Shown: positions 7,227-13,576 of the stretch, piece by piece | How positions within the stretch are numbered: position 1 is the first letter of the stretch | How the letters are laid out: every line of letters begins with the position of its first letter | From: Oscillospiraceae bacterium | GTDB lineage: Bacteria; Bacillota_A; Clostridia; Oscillospirales; Ruminococcaceae | DNA: 16,566 nt | Reading direction: 5' to 3' | Assembly (NCBI GenBank): GCA_017829075.1 | Contig: JAGAJA010000077.1 | Location: 1 to 16,566 of the forward strand | The notes under the pieces: model-generated | Told to the model about the DNA's origin: nothing | What the model saw: only the letters and a program-made list of their open reading frames with translations | Database searches by the model: none | Made by a program: the position numbers and the translations under genes

Positions 7227-7303
7227 GCGCCAGTAGCTCAGCTGGATAGAGTATCTGGCTACGAACCAGAGGGTCGGGGGTTCGAATCCCTCCTGGCGTG
7301 CCA
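7227..7303 (+). tRNA. tRNA-Arg (anticodon ACG)
   Basis: A 77-nt cloverleaf is visible: acceptor GCGCCAG pairs with CTGGCGT (first pair G-U), the D arm is AGCTCAGCTGGATAGAGT, anticodon stem TCTGG/CCAGA encloses loop CTACGAA, the T arm is GGGGG-TTCGAAT-CCCTC, and the discriminator G is followed by an encoded CCA. The ACG anticodon reads CGN arginine codons after A-to-I editing. The integrase gene begins to the right, so the tRNA 3' end is a plausible attachment site. Confidence 0.97.
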
Positions 7304-7308
7304 ACAGA

Positions 7309-7341
7309 AAACCGCTTAACCGTTAGGGTTGAGCGGTTTTT
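7309..7341 (+). terminator. tRNA-Arg terminator
   Basis: AAACCGCTTAAC (7309-7320) pairs with GTTGAGCGGTTT (7328-7339) with one G-T wobble and runs into a TTTTT tract, directly after the tRNA. Confidence 0.85.
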
Positions 7342-7385
7342 CTTATATTGTAAGAAAAACCGTTCAGCGCATTTTCCTCTATTTG

Positions 7386-7406
7386 AGTGCGCCATTAGTG
7401 CGCCAT
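7386..7406. repeat. Tandem direct repeat next to the integrase (possible arm-type site)
   Basis: AGTGCGCCAT occurs at 7386-7395 and again at 7397-7406, an exact repeat with 11-bp period between the tRNA and the integrase 3' end. Tyrosine-integrase accessory sites often look like this; function is inferred. Confidence 0.45.
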
Positions 7407-7429
7407 AGAATTTATCCGTAGTATTCGTT

Positions 7430-7455
7430 ATCCGTGCTCAGGCACGGATTTTTTC
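7430..7455 (+). terminator. Rho-independent terminator at the left edge of the element
   Basis: ATCCGTGC (7430-7437) pairs with GCACGGAT (7442-7449), with a 4-nt loop followed by TTTTTC. The T run is on the plus strand, so it would block transcription entering the element from the tRNA side. Confidence 0.75.
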
Positions 7456-7479
7456 ATTTCAGTCTCATTTTCACTTTAC

Positions 7480-8610
7480 TCATTGATCTTCTTTTCTCCG
7501 GATCACAAAATTTGCAATGCACTCTGAGGCAGCTTCGTCCGCCCTTGCTATTATGTGTCCGTACTTGTCGGTTGTGGTGCTGACTTTACTGTGTCCTAAC
7601 CTTTTGCTAATGGTTATTGGATCAACACCGTTATAGTAGAGCAGGCTCACCATTGTGTGCCGGAACGCGTGTGGGTTGATATGTGGAAGTCCGTATTTTT
7701 TCGAGAACGTACCGCAGTAGTTGGTAAGACTTGACGGGTCCATAGGGGAGCCGTCCTCCTGTACGAATACAAACCCGGTATTTTTCCACAGACTGCCCCA
7801 GATTTGTGCTTGCTCATCGTACCATTCCTTGTATTTCTTCAGCAGAGCCATAGTTTCCTGCGGTAGCTTTATGTAGCGTTTGGACTGCTTTGTTTTCGGT
7901 GAGTCCTCGTAAATTCCGCGGTCACAGCTGTACAGAAGATTGTTGTCGATGTGAATTTGATTCTCGTCCCATTCGATTTTGTTCCATTTCAAACCGAGTA
8001 TCTCTCCGCGCCTTGCTCCGGTTATCAGCAGAAGATGAACGGCTGTGCGCCACTTTATCGGCTCTTTTTCCAGGCATTCTCTGATTTTCAGAATGTCTTC
8101 GGCTTCAAAATAGTTTGCTTCTTTTTGCTTGACGCGCGGCGGAGTGGCACGTTCAGCAGGATTGTACTGCACCAGCATTTCCTTTTCCGCCTTCACGTCT
8201 AAGTCCCTCTTTTCCGAGCTGGCGGTGAGGTCATTGAGCTGCTGCGGGTGAATTTCGGTGATTTTCAGATGACCTATACCGGGATTAATGCGCTTAAGCA
8301 GTCCGCGGTAAGAAAGAATGGTCGTGTGTTTTACACCGGTGCTTTCCTTTAATCGGATAACATAGTCCGCATACTCTGAAAAAGTAATTCCATGAGTGAG
8401 ATTGAAGCCCATTTTGCATTGTTCTTCAAACCTGTTAGCGAACTTTTCGCATTCGGTTCGATTTTTCTTTTCAGACCATTCTGGATTAGCCTTGAAAGTA
8501 GTGCAGCTTGGTTTTATACGGTTGCCGAACCTGTCGTATCCATGGTACACTCTGATTCCGAAACTGATCAGTTCTCCTTTCTTGTTTCTTCTGGGGTGGA
8601 TATCTGCCAT
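7480..8610 (-). CDS. int: Tyrosine recombinase / site-specific integrase
   Basis: The 376-residue protein has an N-terminal arm-binding-like domain (~1-60), a SAM-like core-binding domain (~75-165, GITFSEYADYVIRL) and a C-terminal catalytic domain. Catalytic residues seen are Arg200 in TGARRGE, His314 and Arg317 in HAFRH, His340 in LGH and Tyr350 in TTTDKYGH. This is the full tyrosine recombinase set, like Tn916-type and Firmicute phage/ICE integrases. Start 8610 has an AGGAGG site on the minus strand. It lies 11 bp downstream of the XRE gene, so the two are likely co-transcribed. It presumably integrates and excises the surrounding small element at or near tRNA-Arg. Confidence 0.95.
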   Translation of the reverse strand: MADIHPRRNKKGELISFGIRVYHGYDRFGNRIKPSCTTFKANPEWSEKKNRTECEKFANRFEEQCKMGFNLTHGITFSEYADYVIRLKESTGVKHTTILSYRGLLKRINPGIGHLKITEIHPQQLNDLTASSEKRDLDVKAEKEMLVQYNPAERATPPRVKQKEANYFEAEDILKIRECLEKEPIKWRTAVHLLLITGARRGEILGLKWNKIEWDENQIHIDNNLLYSCDRGIYEDSPKTKQSKRYIKLPQETMALLKKYKEWYDEQAQIWGSLWKNTGFVFVQEDGSPMDPSSLTNYCGTFSKKYGLPHINPHAFRHTMVSLLYYNGVDPITISKRLGHSKVSTTTDKYGHIIARADEAASECIANFVIRRKEDQ

Positions 8611-8621
8611 ATTAATTCCTC

Positions 8622-9581
8622 CTATTCGTCATATATATCAAACCAATCACGCAGAAGCTGCTTGTAATACGCGATCATCATTTCAGCCAGCGGATTTCCC
8701 TCCTTTACCAATACCTTTGCCGGCATATTTTCAGGACTGTTTTGATTATGCGTGAGCTTTTCACGGTTGGATTTGATTTCATTTGTTATATAATCAACGA
8801 CTTCCGCTTCAAAACTTTCGGTAAGAGCCTTGTCGTGTGAATCTGTATTAAGTATTCGTTCGATGAGTGCCATATAAGTTTTCCATGCACTGTATTCGCA
8901 AACGCTGTTATGCTCGGAAATGTCCGGAAGATTATAATTTGTGTCGTATTCTTTTACGCCGTATTTTTTTAGTTTTGCCGTTTCTTCAAGCTCATTGTAT
9001 ATTCTGTCATAGCAGAAAACGCCTGACAACGGCGACAGCATTGCCTGTAAAGCATGGTAACAAGAGTATCCTCCGATGTCTTCATTAGCGAATTGAATGC
9101 CGTAAATTCCGCTGCCGGCTTTGTCAGTAATCTTACCCAAATCATCTGCAAGACGTTTCCTTATGACAGAATTGAAATATCTGTAAGAAAACTTGTTCAT
9201 AATAACTTCGTTAAGCATTTTGAACAGCTCGTCAGCGTTTTCATCTTCAAGAAACATTGACACGCTCACATACTTTTTTCCAAGTTCGCAGATATTTTCA
9301 GCGGCTTTCTCTGTGATTCCGGCGGCTTCGCTCACAGAATGAAGCGACCTGTCGGTGCAGCGTAGATCTGTTCTGCCAAGAAGGTAATCTGCGGAAACAT
9401 TATAGTAGTCTGCAAGCATATTCAGCTTTTCTATGTCGGGCATTCTCATGCCTTTTTCGTAGTATTCGAGACTTGCCCTGGTTATACCGAGATCATTTGC
9501 CACACGCTGCCGCGGGTATTCATCGCCCAGCTCCTCGCGTAGTTCCACCAGTCTTTTGGAAAAAACATCTAACAGATCCAT
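8622..9581 (-). CDS. XRE-family transcriptional regulator (element repressor)
   Basis: The 319-residue protein starts with a Cro/C1-type helix-turn-helix: RQRVANDLGITRASLEYYEK with MPDIEKLNMLADYYNVSADY (about residues 24-68). The remaining ~250 residues are mostly helical and not recognised; they may sense a signal or oligomerise. An in-frame TTG exists at 9605, but GGGAGGA lies right before ATG 9581, which is chosen. It is transcribed with the integrase and divergently from the DUF3987-like gene. By analogy with phage and ICE repressors it probably controls the shared divergent promoter region; that role is inferred. Confidence 0.85.
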   Translation of the reverse strand: MDLLDVFSKRLVELREELGDEYPRQRVANDLGITRASLEYYEKGMRMPDIEKLNMLADYYNVSADYLLGRTDLRCTDRSLHSVSEAAGITEKAAENICELGKKYVSVSMFLEDENADELFKMLNEVIMNKFSYRYFNSVIRKRLADDLGKITDKAGSGIYGIQFANEDIGGYSCYHALQAMLSPLSGVFCYDRIYNELEETAKLKKYGVKEYDTNYNLPDISEHNSVCEYSAWKTYMALIERILNTDSHDKALTESFEAEVVDYITNEIKSNREKLTHNQNSPENMPAKVLVKEGNPLAEMMIAYYKQLLRDWFDIYDE

Positions 9582-9636
9582 ACATATTCCTCCCTGATTT
9601 GCCAACTAAGCCTATAATGTGATAAAATAGAGAAAA

Positions 9637-9666
9637 TTTATATTTCCCTCGATTACTACTTGACAA
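9637..9666 (-). promoter_or_regulatory. Putative promoter for the XRE-integrase pair
   Basis: On the minus strand, TTGTCA (9661-9666) and TATAAA (9637-9642) are 18 bp apart. The -35 overlaps that of the opposite promoter. Confidence 0.5.
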
Positions 9667-9688
9667 ATTTGTTTATCGTTGCTATAAT
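9660..9688 (+). promoter_or_regulatory. Consensus promoter toward the DUF3987-like gene
   Basis: TTGACA (9660-9665) and TATAAT (9683-9688) are separated by 17 bp. The start codon is ~250 bp away, leaving a long structured leader. Confidence 0.8.
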
Positions 9689-9808
9689 ATAGTTGCAGGC
9701 AACAACCAACAAATTCATTTTATCACAGTTTTCTGGTTTTGTCAATAGGTTTATGAAAAGAGGTGAAAAAAGATTTTGAGTTCAACAATTCCGCCGCCAA
9801 AAAAGAAA

Positions 9809-9840
9809 GCCGCCCGCGGTACGGCAATACCACGGACGGC
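9809..9840 (+). other. Leader hairpin upstream of the DUF3987-like gene
   Basis: GCCGCCCGCGGTA (9809-9821) pairs with TACCACGGACGGC (9828-9840), 11 of 13 pairs, loop CGGCAA. A weaker stem, ATCTCAC/GTGAGAT, follows at 9871-9877 and 9900-9906, close to the ribosome site. The two GC-rich structures in an AT-rich leader suggest attenuation or translational control; this is inference. Confidence 0.5.
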
Positions 9841-9938
9841 ATGAGAGAGCAGCCCAGTTACAAGTGCTTCATCTCACATTTTATTGTATCATACATTGGG
9901 TGAGATTGCAAGTACATTTTCATCAAAGGAGAATTATT

Positions 9939-11558
9939 ATGTCTGACATTATTGCAGAAAGCAATTCCACCAAGAAGTATATTCCCCACATGGAGAATAT
10001 CAAGAATACAGCCGAACTGCTGCATCTTCCTACAAACTTTATCAGAGAAAAGGTCTTGACAGGGGAGATAGTTGCAGTCAGGGCAGGCAGACGCTACCTC
10101 GTAAATGTTGACAAACTAATAGAGTATCTCAACACGCACACCATTGATCCTGAGATAGAGCCCCAACCAAGTGTAGTATGTGAATTTGTCAAGGCTGCCG
10201 CCATAGTCACCAGCACGGACGAAGCAATGGCGGCAACCGCCGTTTTATCAGCGTTTTCCGGTTGCATTGCAGGAGCTTACAGAGCTGTTGGAAAGCCAGG
10301 ACATTCCGAGCCGCTGACATTATATACGCTCATTGTGGCAGAGCCTGGCGAACGAAAATCTCCTATAATGAGATATGTCCGGGACCCTTGGGACAGGTGT
10401 GTTTCTTTGTACAACGACAGGCGCAGGCAGGATTTTTACCGGAACAAGGAACAAAAACGAATACTCGTTGACGAAATTGAAAAGCTGCGGCGTACAGGCG
10501 GTTCTGCTGAAGATATAGCGGCAAAGCAGTGCCAGGTGGACCGAATAGAAGATACTGAAGAACTTGTTCTTTGTATTGATGATGTCACTCCAGAGGCGCT
10601 TTCGCGGCTGTTAAGCCAGAATCGCGCATTGATAATGCTTTCGGACGAAGCAGGAATGCTTAAGAATTTTGGCGGCAGATACTCAAACGAGATTCCTAAT
10701 CTTGACTTGCTATTAAAGTGTTGGAGCGGGGAAACGTACCGAAAGGATCGCTGCAACGGTGAAGCAATCCTGTTGAAAGAGCCATATTTGTCCGTTTGTC
10801 TGTGCGCTCAGCCTTATATAGTGGAAAACCTCATGAGCAGTGAGTATTTCAGATCCAGCGGGCTCACTGCCAGGTTTCTTTATACTTTCCCGAAATCCTA
10901 TGTCGGAATCCGCGAGTATGACACTCCCGATATCCCAGTACAAGTAAAGAGCGGGTATCATAGTATTGTTTTTTCGGCATTCAACAGCCGGGTGGTGTTC
11001 CGCAAGTGTAATGTTCCTCTGTTTCTCAGCGAAGAGGGACGGCAGAAATTTATACACTACTATAATACTGAGATAGAGCCTAAACTCCGTGACAGGTTTG
11101 CGGAATGTCAGGACTGGGGCGGAAAGTACCACGGACTTATTCTTCGTCTATCCGGAATATTGCATTGCATGAGTGAATTTTCAAAAGACAGAATGCCGGA
11201 AAACGAACGGATATCCGCCAAGACCCTCGGCAATGCTATAAGAATTGGAGAATACTATACCCGTCAGGCTGTTTTCGCTTATACGCAGAATGAATTTGAT
11301 AAGTCCATAGCAGGGGCAGAATATGTGCTGCGGAAGCTGACAGCTAAGCAGATAAACGAGATCACTCCGCGTGAACTGCTGCATACCTGTCGAAAATTTA
11401 AAACCATGGAAGAATTACGAGTTTCAGTTGAGCTTCTTATTGAACACGGATATATAAAAGAAGATTCTCGGCATATTTCCGGGCAGAAAACCAAGACTGT
11501 CTACCTTGTAAATCCGTGTTTGTTTGAAAATGACGTACCAAATGTACCAGAGCCATGA
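9939..11558 (+). CDS. Excisionase-like HTH plus DUF3987-like protein (putative element replication protein)
   Basis: The 539-residue protein starts with a MerR/Xis-like DNA-binding region (ENIKNTAELLHLPTNFIREK, then GEIVAVRAGRRYLVNVDKL; about residues 19-65). It continues as a DUF3987/YfjI-like protein with a P-loop-like AEPGERKSP (134-142) and an acidic LIMLSDEAGML (231-241) as likely Walker B. DUF3987 proteins are found in phages and integrative elements and are thought to be helicase- or primase-related; the biochemistry is not established. ATG 9939 is chosen for its AAAGGAG site; the longer frame from 9864 starts within the leader. It is divergent from the XRE gene, and GGTAC repeats begin in its last codons. 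Confidence 0.75.
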   Translation: MSDIIAESNSTKKYIPHMENIKNTAELLHLPTNFIREKVLTGEIVAVRAGRRYLVNVDKLIEYLNTHTIDPEIEPQPSVVCEFVKAAAIVTSTDEAMAATAVLSAFSGCIAGAYRAVGKPGHSEPLTLYTLIVAEPGERKSPIMRYVRDPWDRCVSLYNDRRRQDFYRNKEQKRILVDEIEKLRRTGGSAEDIAAKQCQVDRIEDTEELVLCIDDVTPEALSRLLSQNRALIMLSDEAGMLKNFGGRYSNEIPNLDLLLKCWSGETYRKDRCNGEAILLKEPYLSVCLCAQPYIVENLMSSEYFRSSGLTARFLYTFPKSYVGIREYDTPDIPVQVKSGYHSIVFSAFNSRVVFRKCNVPLFLSEEGRQKFIHYYNTEIEPKLRDRFAECQDWGGKYHGLILRLSGILHCMSEFSKDRMPENERISAKTLGNAIRIGEYYTRQAVFAYTQNEFDKSIAGAEYVLRKLTAKQINEITPRELLHTCRKFKTMEELRVSVELLIEHGYIKEDSRHISGQKTKTVYLVNPCLFENDVPNVPEP

Positions 11559-11848
11559 TGAAAAGTGGTACTATTGGTACGCTGAATAAACTACAATATT
11601 TAGATCACCGTGATATTTTTGTATAATTTACATACAACCCGATAGTCTGTCATAGCTATTATGTCAGTTTTGTCGGGTTGCTTTTTGTATTGCGATTGCT
11701 GAAAAGAAATATGTTACGGTATGGTACATTGCTGGTACGTTTATAATGTATCGGTTATAAGAGATATGAAGTGCGACATTGTGTCGTAGTTATGATGAGT
11801 GTATGTATTGATGATTTATGGTACGCGTTGGTACGTTTACAGTGTACC
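11535..11848. repeat. GGTAC/GTACC iteron-like repeats
   Basis: The pentamer GGTAC or its complement occurs at 11535, 11544, 11567, 11576, 11723, 11734, 11820, 11830 and 11844, mostly in pairs 9-11 bp apart. Two longer units, 11721-11750 and 11818-11846, share ATGGTAC, TGGTACGTTTA and TGTA in the same order. The array starts within the end of the DUF3987-like gene and spans the noncoding DNA after it. Such repeats resemble replication-initiator iterons or recombination accessory sites. Confidence 0.55.
11635..11686 (+). terminator. Terminator after the DUF3987-like gene
   Basis: CAACCCGA (11635-11642) pairs with TCGGGTTG (11673-11680) and is followed by CTTTTTG. The large loop can itself fold (CTG-CATA with TATG-CAG). 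Confidence 0.65.
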
Positions 11849-11881
11849 AGTACAAATATGTTGTGAATATTATTAAAATGG

Positions 11882-11994
11882 CGGTAGTCAAAATAGACTA
11901 CCGAGAAATTTCAGGTAACCACGTGCAATGCCTTTGGCAGTGCGGTGTGAGGTAGAGTGACGTAGTCACTCTATTCCTGCCGTACGGAGTACGG
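11882..11994. other. Run of four hairpins in noncoding DNA
   Basis: Four stems follow one another. CGGTAGTC/GACTACCG spans 11882-11903 (8 bp, perfect). GCAATGCC/GGCAGTGC spans 11925-11943 (one mismatch, TTT loop). TAGAGTGAC/GTCACTCTA spans 11953-11973 (9 bp, perfect, loop GTA). CCGTAC/GTACGG spans 11980-11994. No convincing gene covers them. They may be a structured RNA, a single-strand origin or a recombination site. The rest of 11559-12306 has a further stem at 12089-12117 (TGCTGAAAA/TTTTCAGCA) and no gene I can support. Confidence 0.55.
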
Positions 11995-12306
11995 TCATTG
12001 TTTTGCTTGATTTTTGCATAGAAAAAGGGAAATATCGCGTCGCACATGATAGGGCGTTTGGTGTAGCATTAGCAAATAACCAAATGACTGCTGAAAAGAA
12101 ATTTTCATTTTTCAGCAATGAAAAAATTTTTGTATTGAAAGGTTGGCTATAATACAAGATCTTTAGGAGAATTATTCTGCCATTAAGCTATTTCCGGTAT
12201 AGCTGGAATCGTCTTGAACACTATATTTATTAGGAGTAGATTTGTTCAAAACTAAAGACATTGCTAGTGGTTCAGAGTGTATTTCCTTGGTTCAAGTTTG
12301 ATTTAT

Positions 12307-12536
12307 GGTAACCTCTAAAAACCTCGTTTGAGTGAAAATGTGTATAGCACACCGCCTGCTTCTGTCAACAAGCGAAATTTTTGATGTGACGGCATCCATG
12401 CCGTCACTCGGTTATTTCGCTCTGCAACATCGTGTTGCACCTCCTCGTAAGGCGTACAGCCTTACTTCGTCGGCTTTCCTCGCATTCGGTGCACTCTACC
12501 CATTTTCACTTTTCAAACCGGTTTTTAGAGGTTCCC
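12307..12536. mobile_element. 230-bp structured MITE, copy 1
   Basis: Terminal inverted repeats GGTAACCTCTAAAAACC (12307-12323) and GGTTTTTAGAGGTTCCC (12520-12536) enclose a noncoding body that is repeated in direct orientation at 15601-15830 with the same length. Inside are nested hairpins: AGCGAAAT/ATTTCGCT (12371-12378 with 12414-12421) around TGACGGCAT/ATGCCGTCA (12387-12406), then GCAACA/TGTTGC (12424-12438) and GTAAGGC/GCCTTAC (12447-12465). Its right end abuts the truncated MATE gene. No clear target duplication was identified. Confidence 0.8.
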
Positions 12537-12540
12537 ATAT

Positions 12541-13467
12541 ATGAAATACATAGATATGTTCCTGCCGGTAGCTGTATTCTCAAACTACATCGCCATCTTC
12601 GTCCGCGCAGAAGGAGACCCGAACAGAGCGATGGCGGGAGTTCTGTTTGGCGGAGCGGTCAATATCGTTCTGGACATCATTTTTGTGTTTCCCTGTAATA
12701 TAGGCATCGGAGGGGCGGCTTTTGCTTCCGTGCTTGGAATTGTCGTTCAGGTCACGGTCGGGACCACACATTTCTTCAGCAGAAAAAACGGACTTAAGTT
12801 CATAAAGCCGAAGCACATTATTTCAAGCGTGGGACAGATAATAGAAAACGGCATCTCCAGCTTTTTCAATGAGCTTGCAAACGGATTTATCGTATTGCTT
12901 TTTAACGTACAGATACTAAAATACTGCGGAGAATCCGCACTGTCGGTTTACAGCGTGATCTCAAACTGTGGTATCCTGGTGAACTCCCTGTTTACGGGCG
13001 TCGGGCAGACTATCCAGCCGATAATTGCGATAAATTACGGTGCAGGGAAGTGGGAAAGAATAAAGGGAATCAGGCGAATGTCCTATCTTACTATCACAAT
13101 TATGGGCGCGGTATTTTTGCTGAGCGGAATAATGTTCCCACTTGGGATATGCGGAGTTTTTATGGAAGTCGGCGAGAATATTGAAGTGCTCGCACAAAAT
13201 GCGATACGGACTTATTTCATAGCCTTTCTGCCAATGGGTATAAACCTGCTGAGTTCATATTATTTGCAGTCAGTTTTAAGCGCCAGAAAATCTCTGTTCA
13301 TTTCGCTGCTGCGGAATATTATTCTGAGCAGCATTGCGATTCTGACGTTCCCTCTGATGTTTGACGGAAGCAGCTTGTGGTTTGCAATGCCGATCGTGGA
13401 AGTGGCTGTGCTGTTCGTCAGCGTCATTTTCCTGAAAACCACGAAATGCAGGACAGGCACTGATTGA
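12541..13467 (+). pseudogene. MATE family efflux transporter, 5'-truncated at a MITE
   Basis: The 308-residue frame is the C-terminal two thirds of a MATE (multi-antimicrobial extrusion) transporter: FVRAEGDPNRAMAGVLFGG (an intact MATE loop/helix), NIVLDIIFVF, the second-half GVGQTIQPIIAINYGAGKW and several hydrophobic helices. Full MATE proteins have ~450 residues and 12 helices; ~140 N-terminal residues, including the first four helices, are missing. The frame begins within 5 bp of the MITE end (12536), and the sequence left of the MITE does not encode the missing part. No ribosome site precedes the ATG. It is probably a nonfunctional remnant of a Na+- or H+-coupled drug exporter. Confidence 0.8.
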
Positions 13468-13492
13468 TTTTCCTTTTTTACCGAGAAAGTAT

Positions 13493-13539
13493 GGGCATCT
13501 CTAAAAACAATGGAGCGACCTCATGATTGCTCCATTGTT
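13493..13539. repeat. MITE-end-like sequence plus 11-bp hairpin after the MATE remnant
   Basis: GGGCATCTCTAAAAAC (13493-13508) matches 14 of 16 positions of the MITE end GGGAACCTCTAAAAAC. It overlaps a perfect stem AACAATGGAGC/GCTCCATTGTT (13506-13539). It may be a solo element end or a terminator between the convergent MATE and GGDEF genes, though no strong T run follows. Confidence 0.45.
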
Positions 13540-13576
13540 AGTTATTTGGTCGAATATTCCATCGCCAGCGGAAGTT

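Larger units (their letters stand above)
9618..9727. promoter_or_regulatory. Putative operator pair: perfect 11-bp inverted repeats around the divergent promoters
   Basis: TGTGATAAAAT (9618-9628) and ATTTTATCACA (9717-9727) are perfect reverse complements placed one on each side of the divergent promoters. Between them lie a palindrome ACAAATTTGT (9663-9672) and GTTGC-AG-GCAAC (9692-9703). These are candidate XRE binding sites. Confidence 0.55.

Noticed and set aside
7210..7395. Minus-strand 61-codon frame containing GGIRTPDPLVRSQ
   Set aside because: It is the antisense translation of the tRNA-Arg gene, a well-known false ORF.
11966..12157. Minus-strand 63-codon frame across the hairpin run
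   Set aside because: No ribosome site or known domain; it covers hairpin DNA and is more likely noncoding.
7304..12306. A second attachment site duplicating the tRNA 3' end
   Set aside because: I searched by eye for TTCGAATCCCTC and GGCGTGCCA to the right and found none, so the right boundary stays undefined.
12332..12544. Small frame in the MITE, echoed at 15626-15958
   Set aside because: The frame follows from repeat similarity; hairpin structure and terminal repeats explain the conservation better than coding.
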